Notes: generated by a model from the letters alone, not told the origin. A stretch of DNA of 7,982 bases from Clostridia bacterium (GCA_017533545.1 JAFXHW010000115.1:1-7982); one strand, 5' to 3'; shown: positions 1 to 7,153, counted from the stretch's first letter. Made by a program: numbers and translations.

Positions 1-602
1 GTGCCATCAGCCTTAACAGCGAAGAGTGCGTTGTAAAGGAGGGTAGCAACGTCCTGACGAGCTACGTTGGAAGTCCAGGAAGGAATAACGGTGGAAGTGA
101 TGCCCTTGGTGATACCAAGTTCTCTAGCCTTGTTGATGTAGGTGGAGGGGTAGCCTGCATCCATTTCAGCGCCCTTGTAACCAAGAGTACGAACGATCAT
201 GGTGAGAACGTCCTGATAAATAACCTTGTCTTCGGGTCTGAAAGTACCGTCTTCGTAACCGATTACGATGCCCATGTTGTGAGCGTAAAGGATTGCTTCG
301 AAGTCAGATACTACGTCAGCAAAGGGAGTTACGTTTTCGCCGTAGCTAGCGCCGAACTTTTCGCCGGTCTGGATACGGGAAGCGAGGATAGCCATTTCTT
401 TTCTGTTGATCTCTTCAGCGCCGCCGAAGGTGCCGTCTTCTTTACCAATGAAGATAGAGAGATCGGAAAGAACATCGAGAGCGTTTACCTGCTCTGTGGT
501 CATTTCAGCAGTGTCTGCGAAAGACTTAGCAGAGAGAGAAAAGCTTCCGATTACCATCAGCATGGTAAGTGCTAATGCAAGAAATCTCTTCAAATTTCTC
601 AT
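1..602 (-). CDS. S-layer homology (SLH) domain protein, N-terminal part, cut by window edge
   Basis: This reading frame is open from an ATG at 602-600 to the left edge, giving 200 residues without a stop. An AGGAG ribosome binding site lies about 9 bases upstream. Residues 1-25 form a signal peptide: MRNLKRF, a hydrophobic stretch (LALALTMLMVIGS), and likely cleavage after SLSA. Three SLH-like units follow at about 30-78, 92-141 and 150-194, with marker stretches GTFGG..EINRKEM, VTPFADV..FEAILYA.NMGI and YINKARELGIT. SLH units bind secondary cell-wall polymers, so the protein should be anchored outside the cell. About 60% of residues match the neighbouring 1019-residue protein by eye, and the match continues to the edge. 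Codons are biased toward AAC, TAC, ATC, TTC, GGT/GGC and CGT, unlike the paralogue, which suggests high expression. The C-terminal effector or S-layer part is not visible. Confidence 0.9.
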   Translation of the reverse strand, partial: MRNLKRFLALALTMLMVIGSFSLSAKSFADTAEMTTEQVNALDVLSDLSIFIGKEDGTFGGAEEINRKEMAILASRIQTGEKFGASYGENVTPFADVVSDFEAILYAHNMGIVIGYEDGTFRPEDKVIYQDVLTMIVRTLGYKGAEMDAGYPSTYINKARELGITKGITSTVIPSWTSNVARQDVATLLYNALFAVKADG

Positions 603-669
603 AGTGGTGAGTCTCCTTTTAAAAATTTTAAAAAATAATTATTTTTACAGAACACAATCGTTTTGTATT

Positions 670-704
670 CCGCTTGGGCTGAGCCCCTCACAGCACAGCC
701 GCGG
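670..704 (-). other. Possible structured 5' leader of the truncated SLH gene
   Basis: A GC-rich island in otherwise AT-rich DNA. An outer stem can form between CCGC (670-673) and GCGG (701-704), enclosing an inner hairpin GGGC-TGA-GCCC (676-686). An alternative inner pairing TGAG-CCC-CTCA (680-690) excludes the first. It lies inside the predicted leader and well upstream of the ribosome binding site. I recognise no known riboswitch consensus. It may only stabilise the transcript, or may be chance. Confidence 0.3.
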
Positions 705-735
705 CAAAAGACACGCGACCTATTCTGTAATTTAT

Positions 736-763
736 ATAATATCATCTTTTTTAAAATTTGCAA
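736..763 (-). promoter_or_regulatory. Probable housekeeping promoter of the truncated SLH gene
   Basis: On the minus strand, TTGCAA (763-758) is followed after 16 bases by TATTAT (741-736). An upstream TG at 744-743 makes an extended -10 (TGATATTAT). A second TTGCAA lies ten bases further up at 773-768. Transcription would begin near 729 and leave a leader of roughly 127 bases. The -35 match is only moderate, so the extended -10 carries most of the weight. Confidence 0.5.
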
Positions 764-919
764 TACTTTGCAAGATTTTGTAATCTGTTTGTAATATTTC
801 CCCTCGAAATCTTACATTTGACTGCTTTTTTGCCCGGCTGCGTCTTTCCCCCCCTCTGCAGGAGTACCATTCGCGGGATAATAAATATCCCCCGTATGGC
901 GTGGTTTTCGTGTTACAAA

Positions 920-951
920 AAACAAATCGGCGTTTTTGCGCCGATTTGTTT
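920..951 (-). terminator. Intrinsic terminator after the 1019-residue SLH gene
   Basis: A perfect 13-base inverted repeat (arms 920-932 and 939-951, core AATCGGCG/CGCCGATT) has a 6-base loop. Read on the minus strand it ends in a run of Ts at the base of the stem (TTTGTTTTTTG). It starts about 26 bases past the TGA stop at 977-979, so the upstream SLH gene is probably its own transcription unit and the downstream paralogue depends on its own promoter. Confidence 0.85.
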
Positions 952-976
952 CATTATATTATATATAATTGTATTA

Positions 977-3900
977 TCAGTTTCCGCCCCACAAGTTCCA
1001 GCGGGCGAGACCCTCGCCCGTCGAATCGGTGATGGCGATCATAAGGGGAGATGCTGTTGTCATTGTCGCCTTGGCATAGAATACGCGGACGGGAGTGCCC
1101 GAAGATATTCCCTTCGACGAACGGAAGGAGGACAGCGTGCTCCATGAGCCTCCGGAGACGAGATTGCCTTTGCTTGTGCCAAGCGGGTAGAGGCGGCACT
1201 TGATGAGCTCCTCCTCATAGACCTTGTCTGTCGAGCCGCCGGTCGATCCTGCTGTCTCGACGAGTCTGAAATTATCGATGTCCATAATCTCGAGCGTACC
1301 CGACGCGATAGGGCAACCCGATTCGGCAAAATCGACGATCTTGCGGTCGACAACGCCGTTGTGGATCACATAGAATCCCTCTTCAAGACGGTAATTGTAT
1401 ATTCCCCCGGTGCAGATGCTGACATACTCGCCGCTGATGAGAGAGAATGCCTTTTCACTGTAAACGTAGCGGAAGCCGACGATGGTCTCGCCGTTGTTCG
1501 GAGCCTTCTGATCGATGCTGTACTGCTCCGCCGCATTAGCCGAAAGATATACAACATCGGTGCTGTTTTCTTGAGTTACTTTCTTTACCTCGCTGTTGAT
1601 CGTGCCGTTGAACTTGGCATCGGAGAAATATATGACATCACCCTTGATGTGAACGCAGTCATTAATGACGAGCGTCATTTTTCCGTCTTCGGCAACGCTT
1701 TTGAGGGATGCGAATTTAATTGTAGATCCATCGGCAGGGAAACCCTTGCCCGCCATAAACGTCTTGCTGTCGGGATCGTAGAATATATATTCTTTTTTGG
1801 ACTGCAGGCGCTGTTTCGAGCCCGAAGGAATATTGAACTCAGACGATATGCCGTTTTTAAACTTTATTGTTGTCTCGTTTGCCCATTCGCCCTCAACAGT
1901 TTCACCTTTTGCATCCTCGGTGCTGATGTGGTAGTAACCGTAGTAGTCCTTGACGGCGGTGTAAAGTTCGCCGGTCTGAAGTCTGTCGTAGAAGGTTTCG
2001 AAATTATTGACATCCGTGCTCGTGGGCAGCATGTAGTTTGCATGCATGAAGAAGGCGCCGTCGATGGAAGCAATGGCGATGGGCTTGATCTCGCTTGAGC
2101 CCGAGAAGGCATACGCGGTAACGTATCCGTTACGGGTAACTCCGGTGTAATCCTCGAAGATGATCCACGTGCTGCTGCAGCCGCCTATCGAATACACCTT
2201 TTCGTCGATAAGTGTCGCCTTGACATTTTTGCCGATATACGTTCTGAATCCGTTTGCGTTTTGAGGATAGTAATAACCGTATTTTTGACCTGCTATGGTC
2301 ATGCCGCCCTCGTCAACGGAGGTGACGAGTCCCGAAACGCTCGTGCGCTTGCCGTTTACCGGCGCACTCTCGAACGAATAGAACAGTCTGTCGTAGTCGC
2401 CGTCGAAATCGTCATCGTATGCGACGGCAGAATAGTAGCTGTTCTTGTTGGAAAGCGTCCTCGACGAATCGGGGTCGGCAAGAAGTCCGTTTGAAGGATC
2501 GATCTCATCCTTTGTCCAAATTATGTAGCGGGTGGAGTTATCCTGGATCTGACCCGCTTCTGTCCAGACGTAGCTTTCATCAACGGGATAATAGGTGTCG
2601 GTGGCCTCATCGTATCCGAAATAGGGCCACTCGACACTGAAATGATCGAGCCCGGGCATATAATATGCGATGATGTATCCTTCGGAATCGAGTATATTGC
2701 CGAATGCATCGGTGCGAAGCGAGCTTATCTGATCGTGGTGGGAGGTGTTGTCGTTTATGAGCGATACGTTTTCCCAAATGAATTCCTCTGTAACGGGAGT
2801 ATATTCTTTGGTCTCTTCATTGTAAGACTGATAGGGGTTCTCTTTGTCATTTGATCTATAATACGCAATGATCTCGCCATTTTTGCCGATCAAATTTCCC
2901 TTTTCATCTACACGAAGCAGATCCACCTTATCATGATTGGTCTTGAACCACTCGCGCGCGATGATTACTTTATCAGGGCGTTCGGCATTCAGAGTGACAC
3001 CTTTCTGGTTATAAACGATAATCTCTTTTTTGCCGGACTGTGTACCCTGGGTGTTGTAAACCTTTGTGTAGCGCTCGACCGCAATATAATTGACACCCTT
3101 GCCGGACTCGTCGGAAATATTGACGTTTCCGTTGGCAGAGAGGAACAACTGATTACCGTTATGCGAAAGCTTGAGGGTTGGACAGGGAGTAATCGCCTTT
3201 ACCGTTTCGAGGTTATCAGTCGATGCGATTCTGTACGATGCTCCGAGCACAGGAACAAGTCCGCGCTCTTTGAAAGCAGCAGCGGGCAGGTGATAATACA
3301 TATCATTTATAGTGCCGTCTGCGTTCAGCGGCTGAACAACAACTCTCTTTCCGCCCGCAAGATACGCCTTGACTCCGGTGAGGTTGTAGCTGTTAGCAGC
3401 AGTTACGACATATGTATCTATACCAAATGCATCGCGTGCTGCGGTAGTTCCGTCTGCTTTTGTGACAAAAAGAGCATTATAAAGGAGAAGTGCAACGTCT
3501 TTTCGCTTGACAAACGAGGTGTTCGGCACAGCAACAGTCTTTGTAATACCGAGTTCTCTTGCCTTGACTATGTAAGAATATGGGTACTCGGCATCCATTT
3601 CGATTCCCTTATATCCGAGAGTGCGGACGATCATCGCGATCGCATCCTGATAAGTGACATTGTCATAGGGGTTGAAATTGCCCTTATCATCACCCGTAAT
3701 TATGCCCATATTGGAGGCGTAGAGTATTGCTTCAAAGTTTGCGTCAACATCGGCAAAAGGAGTTACGTTTTCGCCATAGCTGTTTTTGAAACTCTCGCCT
3801 GTCTGAACGCGGGCGGCAAGTATAGCCATTTCTTCTCTGGTTACTTCATCTTCGCCGCCAAAGCTTCCGTCTGCTTTTCCAATAATAATTGAAAGATCGG

Positions 3901-4036
3901 AAAGCATTCCTATCGCAACCGCCTCGTCGTCGGCGAGTTCATCGGCATCGGAAAATGTTTTCGCAAATGTCGGGATGCTTCCCGCAATCATAAGCACGGC
4001 AAATGCCAGCGCAAAAAATCTTTTCAAATTGCCCAT
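977..4036 (-). CDS. Large secreted SLH domain protein (1019 aa)
   Basis: The ATG at 4036-4034 has an AAGGAGA ribosome binding site about 8-9 bases upstream. Residues 1-25 are a signal peptide (MGNLKRFF, hydrophobic core, cleavage after PTFA). Three SLH units occupy about 27-77 (DGSFGG..EVTREEM), 91-141 (VTPFADV..GIITG..GNFNP..NVTYQDA) and 150-192 (ARELGIT..FVKRKDVALLLYNALF). These are expected to bind cell-wall polymer and hold the protein on the surface. Residues 200-1019 match no enzyme I recognise. They are rich in Tyr, Ser, Gly and Asp, look beta-rich, and contain an internal duplication (374-432 and 439-502) and an acidic DxDxDG loop at 541-549. No C-terminal transmembrane segment or sortase signal is seen; the end is WNLWGGN. 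It is likely an S-layer-associated structural or adhesion protein, but its specific role is unknown. It is a tandem paralogue of the gene at the left edge. Confidence 0.93.
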   Translation of the reverse strand: MGNLKRFFALAFAVLMIAGSIPTFAKTFSDADELADDEAVAIGMLSDLSIIIGKADGSFGGEDEVTREEMAILAARVQTGESFKNSYGENVTPFADVDANFEAILYASNMGIITGDDKGNFNPYDNVTYQDAIAMIVRTLGYKGIEMDAEYPYSYIVKARELGITKTVAVPNTSFVKRKDVALLLYNALFVTKADGTTAARDAFGIDTYVVTAANSYNLTGVKAYLAGGKRVVVQPLNADGTINDMYYHLPAAAFKERGLVPVLGASYRIASTDNLETVKAITPCPTLKLSHNGNQLFLSANGNVNISDESGKGVNYIAVERYTKVYNTQGTQSGKKEIIVYNQKGVTLNAERPDKVIIAREWFKTNHDKVDLLRVDEKGNLIGKNGEIIAYYRSNDKENPYQSYNEETKEYTPVTEEFIWENVSLINDNTSHHDQISSLRTDAFGNILDSEGYIIAYYMPGLDHFSVEWPYFGYDEATDTYYPVDESYVWTEAGQIQDNSTRYIIWTKDEIDPSNGLLADPDSSRTLSNKNSYYSAVAYDDDFDGDYDRLFYSFESAPVNGKRTSVSGLVTSVDEGGMTIAGQKYGYYYPQNANGFRTYIGKNVKATLIDEKVYSIGGCSSTWIIFEDYTGVTRNGYVTAYAFSGSSEIKPIAIASIDGAFFMHANYMLPTSTDVNNFETFYDRLQTGELYTAVKDYYGYYHISTEDAKGETVEGEWANETTIKFKNGISSEFNIPSGSKQRLQSKKEYIFYDPDSKTFMAGKGFPADGSTIKFASLKSVAEDGKMTLVINDCVHIKGDVIYFSDAKFNGTINSEVKKVTQENSTDVVYLSANAAEQYSIDQKAPNNGETIVGFRYVYSEKAFSLISGEYVSICTGGIYNYRLEEGFYVIHNGVVDRKIVDFAESGCPIASGTLEIMDIDNFRLVETAGSTGGSTDKVYEEELIKCRLYPLGTSKGNLVSGGSWSTLSSFRSSKGISSGTPVRVFYAKATMTTASPLMIAITDSTGEGLARWNLWGGN
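2531..2917 (-). repeat. Internal duplicated module within the SLH protein
   Basis: Two consecutive segments, residues 374-432 (2741-2917) and 439-502 (2531-2722), share the pattern R-x-D-x-x-G-N, then G-x-IIAYY, a spacer, Y-[ND]-E-x-T-x-x-Y-x-PV-x-E, W, and I-x-DN-[ST]. The second copy is slightly longer between the two halves. The DNA copies have diverged clearly, so the duplication is not recent. A cell-wall or ligand-binding repeat is possible, but no named family is claimed. Confidence 0.7.
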
Positions 4037-4101
4037 TGCAACTTGTCTCCTTACAATATCTGTTTATTTTAACTCAAATTTTTATACTTATTCATTATAA
4101 T

Positions 4102-4130
4102 ATTATACTACCATTTTTTGCATTTTTCAA
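4102..4130 (-). promoter_or_regulatory. Sigma-A-type promoter of the 1019-residue SLH gene
   Basis: On the minus strand TTGAAA (4130-4125) is followed after exactly 17 bases by a perfect TATAAT (4107-4102). The surroundings are very AT-rich. Transcription would start near 4096, leaving a leader of about 60 bases before the ATG at 4036. A near-consensus housekeeping promoter fits constitutive vegetative expression of a surface protein. Confidence 0.8.
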
Positions 4131-4167
4131 GAGTTTTCTGATTTTTACATATTACACAAAGTCAAAC

Positions 4168-4195
4168 ACACATCTCTGTCTTTTCGCATACAATA
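4168..4195 (+). promoter_or_regulatory. Sigma-K-like (mother-cell) promoter of dpaAB
   Basis: CATACAATA at 4187-4195 matches the sigma-K -10 consensus CATAnnnTA completely. The alternating ACACAC just upstream (4166-4171) gives an AC -35 element at a spacing of 15-17 bases. The same -10 would fit sigma-E (CATACAnT), but no ATATT-like -35 is present. The start would fall near 4203, about 40 bases before the dpaA start codon. In Bacillus subtilis the equivalent spoVF operon is transcribed by sigma-K in the mother cell, which agrees. No housekeeping promoter is visible on this strand here. Confidence 0.65.
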
Positions 4196-4242
4196 TCATT
4201 GTAAACAGAGACCAATACCGACGAAAGGAAGATAAAGTGATC

Positions 4243-5121
4243 ATGACAAACAAAAAAATCGCCGTCATCGGCGGGGATGCGCGCATGATCTCGGCCGCCG
4301 ATGTTCTTGCGGAGGCGGGATTTGAGAGCGCCGTATTCGGTGCCGACATGACAAAGGGGCGCCACGCCGACAACGTCACCCGATGCGCCGCCATGGAGGA
4401 CGCCGTCACCGGTGCTGTGGCCTGCATTCTCCCCCTTCCCTACAGCGTTGACGGCATAAGAATAAACTCTACATCAGGAAGCTCGGATATCCGGCTTCAA
4501 AAACTGTTCGAACAGCTCACGCCGAACACCCTTGTCTGCGGCGGACGGTTGGATTCGGCGGCCGACGCATACGCGCGCCGCGCGGGGGTAAAACTTGTCG
4601 ACTACTACTTGCGCGAGGAATTCTGCATAGCGAATACCGCCCCCACCGCCGAGGGAGCAGTCGCCATCGCGATGAATGAGCTGCCCGTCACCCTTTGCAA
4701 CTCGAACGTCATCGTATACGGATGCGGACGGGTGGCCCGAACGCTTGCCCTGACTCTCGGCGCGCTCCACGCCAAAGTCACCGTTGCCGCCCGAAAGAGC
4801 GAGGACCTCGTCTGGGCGAAGATCAACGGATTTTTCCCTCATTATATATATGACATTCCCGCGGGACATTTCGATGCCGTTTTCAATACCGTTCCGGCGC
4901 CCGTGCTGACGCGTGAGATCCTTTCGGCCTTCGATGAAGGGACACTGATAGTCGAGCTGTCCAGCCGACCGGGCGGAATAGATATGCCTGCGGCATCGGA
5001 GCTTGGTATGCGGGTAGTCTGGGCGCTCTCGCTGCCCGGCAAAGTAGCGCCCGTCAGCGCGGGAAGAGCGCTGGGCGACTGCCTTCTTTCTATTCTGAAA
5101 GAAAACGGAGTTGAGCCATGA
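4243..5121 (+). CDS. dpaA: Dipicolinate synthase subunit A
   Basis: A 292-residue protein, close to the usual length of DpaA (SpoVFA). With DpaB it oxidises a dihydrodipicolinate-type intermediate of lysine synthesis to dipicolinic acid, which is made in the mother cell and loaded with calcium into the spore core. Residues 1-20 carry the N-terminal nucleotide-binding start (KIAVIGGDARM). The conserved stretch YYLREEFCIANTAPTAEGA spans 121-139, a second Rossmann motif VIVYGCGRVART spans 156-167, and the C-terminal signatures SSRPGGID (240-247) and ALSLPGKVAPVSAG (261-274) are present. The start is ambiguous: AAAGGAAG at 4224-4231 is 11 bases from the ATG at 4243 but only 5 from an in-frame GTG at 4237, which would add two residues (Met-Ile). 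The frame also stays open upstream to an ATG at 4003, but that extension covers the promoter and is not credible. The stop overlaps dpaB by 4 bases (ATGA). Confidence 0.95.
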   Translation: MTNKKIAVIGGDARMISAADVLAEAGFESAVFGADMTKGRHADNVTRCAAMEDAVTGAVACILPLPYSVDGIRINSTSGSSDIRLQKLFEQLTPNTLVCGGRLDSAADAYARRAGVKLVDYYLREEFCIANTAPTAEGAVAIAMNELPVTLCNSNVIVYGCGRVARTLALTLGALHAKVTVAARKSEDLVWAKINGFFPHYIYDIPAGHFDAVFNTVPAPVLTREILSAFDEGTLIVELSSRPGGIDMPAASELGMRVVWALSLPGKVAPVSAGRALGDCLLSILKENGVEP

Positions 5122-5690
5122 CAGAAAAGCTGAAGATAGGCTGGGGTGTTTGCGGATCGTTCTGTACAATATCGCAGTTTTGCGATGCCATTGAGATTCT
5201 TGCCGAAAAAAACACACTTGTTCCCATCATCTCCGATATCGTTCGAACTACCGACACCCGATTCGGTGATGCCGTCGGGGTAGTGTCGCGAATAGAGTAC
5301 ATTTCGGGCAGAACGGCAATAAAAAGCGTGCGTGATGCCGAGCCGCTCGGCCCGAAAGAGCCGCTCGACCTGCTCGTCATCGCACCCTGCACCGGAAACA
5401 CCCTGGCAAAAATCGCGAACGGCATCACCGATACCCCCGTCACCATGGCCGCAAAGGCTCATTTAAGGCAGGATCGCCCCCTCGTCATTGCGCTCTGCTC
5501 GAACGATGCCCTTTCGCAGAATCTCGCCAACATCGCAAAGATGCTCACACGGAAATCGTGCTATTTTGTGCCCATGACCGAGGACGATCCCGAAAAAAAG
5601 CCATATTCGCTCATCGCCGATATCCCTTCCCTTCACGCGTCTATCGAAAGTGCGCTTTCGGGAAGGCAGATGATGCCGCTGTTTGTGTGA
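5118..5690 (+). CDS. dpaB: Dipicolinate synthase subunit B (flavoprotein family)
   Basis: A 190-residue protein of the flavoprotein (PF02441-like) fold, near the ~200 residues usual for DpaB (SpoVFB). It is the second subunit of dipicolinate synthase. Visible signatures are the N-terminal phosphate-binding region GVCGSFCTISQ (10-20), IAPCTGNTLAKIANGITDTP (88-107), the following MAAKAHLR (110-117), a VPMTEDDPEKKPYSL segment (151-165) and a GRQMMP tail (182-187). Its ATG overlaps the dpaA stop and a GGAG motif inside the end of dpaA lies about 8 bases upstream, which indicates translational coupling and a shared transcript. The gene ends just before a strong hairpin, so the operon appears to hold only these two genes. 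In B. subtilis the operon continues into asd, dapG and dapA; here the next gene is a convergent aspartate kinase. Confidence 0.95.
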   Translation: MTEKLKIGWGVCGSFCTISQFCDAIEILAEKNTLVPIISDIVRTTDTRFGDAVGVVSRIEYISGRTAIKSVRDAEPLGPKEPLDLLVIAPCTGNTLAKIANGITDTPVTMAAKAHLRQDRPLVIALCSNDALSQNLANIAKMLTRKSCYFVPMTEDDPEKKPYSLIADIPSLHASIESALSGRQMMPLFV

Positions 5691-5697
5691 AATAAAA

Positions 5698-5727
5698 ATG
5701 CCGTACATTCAAATAAATGTACGGCAT
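5698..5727. terminator. Bidirectional intrinsic terminator between dpaB and aspartate kinase
   Basis: A perfect 12-base stem, ATGCCGTACATT (5698-5709) with AATGTACGGCAT (5716-5727), has a 6-base loop. It lies 8 bases after the dpaB stop and about 43 bases after the aspartate kinase stop. On the minus strand it is followed by TTTTATTT, a good T tract. On the plus strand the tract is weaker (AGATTTT). It therefore probably serves both convergent units. Confidence 0.85.
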
Positions 5728-5742
5728 AGATTTTCGTATGTG

Positions 5743-5762
5743 CTTGTCTCAGAGATGACAAG
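5743..5762. repeat. Small inverted repeat beside the shared terminator
   Basis: CTTGTC (5743-5748) and GACAAG (5757-5762) form a 6-base stem with an 8-base loop, between the aspartate kinase stop and the main terminator. No T tract follows on either strand. It may protect the 3' end of the aspartate kinase transcript, or may be chance. Confidence 0.3.
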
Positions 5763-5770
5763 TATCCGTT

Positions 5771-7135
5771 TTAGCCCCGCGCAGCGGTGACAAATTCCTT
5801 GTAGATCGCATCGACTGCGCGATTAAGATCGGATTCGTCTACTCCGACGATGATATTAAGCTCGGACGAGCCCTGGTCGATGGTGCGAATGGATATATCC
5901 GCCTCGGCAATCGCCTTGAATATCTTGGCGGCAGTACCCTTTGCATTCTTCATACCGCGTCCAACGACAGCAAGAAGAGCGAGTCCGCTCTCGATGAACA
6001 CACTCTCGGGGTCAACGGCGGCGCAAATGCTTCCGATAACAGCGTCGCGCTTTCCTTCAAGCGATTTTTCCGATATAACAACGCTCATCGTATCGATACC
6101 CGAGGGAAGATGCTCAAAGGAAATGTCATGCTTTTCGAGGATCTCGAGCACGCGGCGTCCGAATCCGAGCTCCGCGTTCATCATATCCTTTTCAATGGTG
6201 ATAACGCAGAATCCCTTCTTACCCGCGATACCGGTGATAAGATGCTCGGGCATATCGTCGGCAGCCGACACGATCATGGTGCCGGGGGCAGACGGATCAT
6301 TTGTGTTGCGCACATTTATCGGAATTCCGGCAAAACGGACGGGGAAGATCGATTCTTCGTGCAAAACGGTAGCACCCATGTAGGAAAGCTCTCGAAGCTC
6401 GGTATATGTAATTGTCTTAATGACAGCGGGATCCTTGATAACGCGGGGGTCGGCCATCAAAAAGCCCGATACGTCGGTCCAGTTTTCGTAAAGATCGGCC
6501 TCGGCGGCGCGGGCAACGATAGATCCGGTGATGTCGGAGCCGCCGCGCGAGAAGGTCTTTATCGTATCGTTAGGCATCGAGCCGTAAAAGCCGGGAATTA
6601 CCGCACGATGATGCTCGCGGAGCACGTTGCGGAGCACGCGGTTTGTGCGCTCGGCATCAAACGCGCTGTTTTCGCCGAAATATATTACCTTTGCGGCATC
6701 GATAAAATCGTATCCGAGGTAGTTTGCCAAAATTATTCCGTTGAGGTATTCTCCGCGAGATGCGGCATAGTCGCGTCCCGCATGGTGAATGAGGGCTGAT
6801 TTGATGCGCTCGAATTCGCGTTCGAGCGAAAGATCGAGTCCGAGGTCAGCGATGATCGAACGGTAACGGTTGGCTACATCCTCGAACTTCTCTTCAACGT
6901 TTCCTCCGGCAAGCGCACACTCATAGCAGGCATAGAGCATATCGGTAACCTTGGTATCACCGTCAAATCTCTTGCCGGGAGCCGAGGGTACGACGTAGCG
7001 TCTGCTCTCGTCAGCGCGGATGATCTCGGCGGTCTTGCGGAACTGATTTGCATCGGCCAGCGAGCTTCCTCCGAATTTAACCACCTTTATATAGTCCTTG
7101 TGGCCCTGTTTGAAGCGTGTATTGATCTCGTTCAC
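5771..7135 (-). CDS. Aspartate kinase (monofunctional, two C-terminal ACT domains)
   Basis: It phosphorylates aspartate with ATP to give 4-phospho-aspartate, the first step toward lysine, threonine, methionine and dipicolinate, in the cytoplasm. With a GTG start at 7135-7133 the product is 454 residues, about the length of the B. subtilis YclM/ThrD class. The kinase domain spans about 15-290: KFGGSS (20-25), VPSAPGKR (49-56), SRGEYLNG (126-133), TFSRGGSDITGS (194-205) and TDVSGFLMADPR (220-231). Two ACT regulatory domains follow, about 308-356 (ITIEKDMMN..FGRRVLEIL) and 386-432 (VVGRGMKN..IDQGSSELNIIVGV). ACT domains mediate feedback by end-product amino acids; which ones cannot be read from sequence. 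There is no fused homoserine dehydrogenase. A TTG at 7150 would add five residues but would put the ribosome binding site inside the gene. The gene runs convergent to dpaAB and has its own strong promoter. Confidence 0.96.
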   Translation of the reverse strand: MNEINTRFKQGHKDYIKVVKFGGSSLADANQFRKTAEIIRADESRRYVVPSAPGKRFDGDTKVTDMLYACYECALAGGNVEEKFEDVANRYRSIIADLGLDLSLEREFERIKSALIHHAGRDYAASRGEYLNGIILANYLGYDFIDAAKVIYFGENSAFDAERTNRVLRNVLREHHRAVIPGFYGSMPNDTIKTFSRGGSDITGSIVARAAEADLYENWTDVSGFLMADPRVIKDPAVIKTITYTELRELSYMGATVLHEESIFPVRFAGIPINVRNTNDPSAPGTMIVSAADDMPEHLITGIAGKKGFCVITIEKDMMNAELGFGRRVLEILEKHDISFEHLPSGIDTMSVVISEKSLEGKRDAVIGSICAAVDPESVFIESGLALLAVVGRGMKNAKGTAAKIFKAIAEADISIRTIDQGSSELNIIVGVDESDLNRAVDAIYKEFVTAARG

Positions 7136-7143
7136 CTGTTTGT

Positions 7144-7148
7144 CCTCC
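7144..7148 (-). promoter_or_regulatory. Ribosome binding site that fixes the GTG start of aspartate kinase
   Basis: GGAGG on the minus strand is exactly 8 bases from the GTG at 7135. No comparable site precedes the in-frame TTG at 7150, which overlaps this motif. This decides the start and gives a 454-residue product. Confidence 0.8.
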
Positions 7149-7153
7149 AAAAA

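Larger units (their letters stand above)
603..976. other. Intergenic region between the two SLH genes
   Basis: No gene is supported here. Reading on the minus strand, the region holds the terminator of the upstream SLH gene, a GC-poor stretch with a small inverted repeat (GGGATA 875-880 / TATCCC 886-891, not followed by a T tract), a promoter near 736-763, and a leader of about 127 bases that reaches the ATG at 602. Short open frames on either strand lack ribosome binding sites and resemble no protein family I know. Confidence 0.6.

Noticed and set aside
1361..2098. 245-codon open frame on the plus strand
   Set aside because: It is antisense to the SLH coding sequence, with no promoter or ribosome binding site and no family resemblance.
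2933..3892. 319-codon open frame on the plus strand
   Set aside because: It lies entirely opposite the SLH gene, has no ribosome binding site, and its translation has no recognisable family. It is a shadow of the opposite strand.
4003..4242. 80-residue N-terminal extension of dpaA to an ATG at 4003
   Set aside because: It would include the promoter region and the start of the divergent gene. The family begins at KIAVIGGD.
4474..5462. Long minus-strand frames opposite dpaA and dpaB (4474-5217 and 4842-5462)
   Set aside because: The plus-strand products are clear family members over their full length, and the antisense frames have Arg/Ser-rich translations typical of shadows.
6110..6799. 229-codon plus-strand frame
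   Set aside because: It is opposite the aspartate kinase, whose conserved motifs span the same bases. It has no ribosome binding site or family match.
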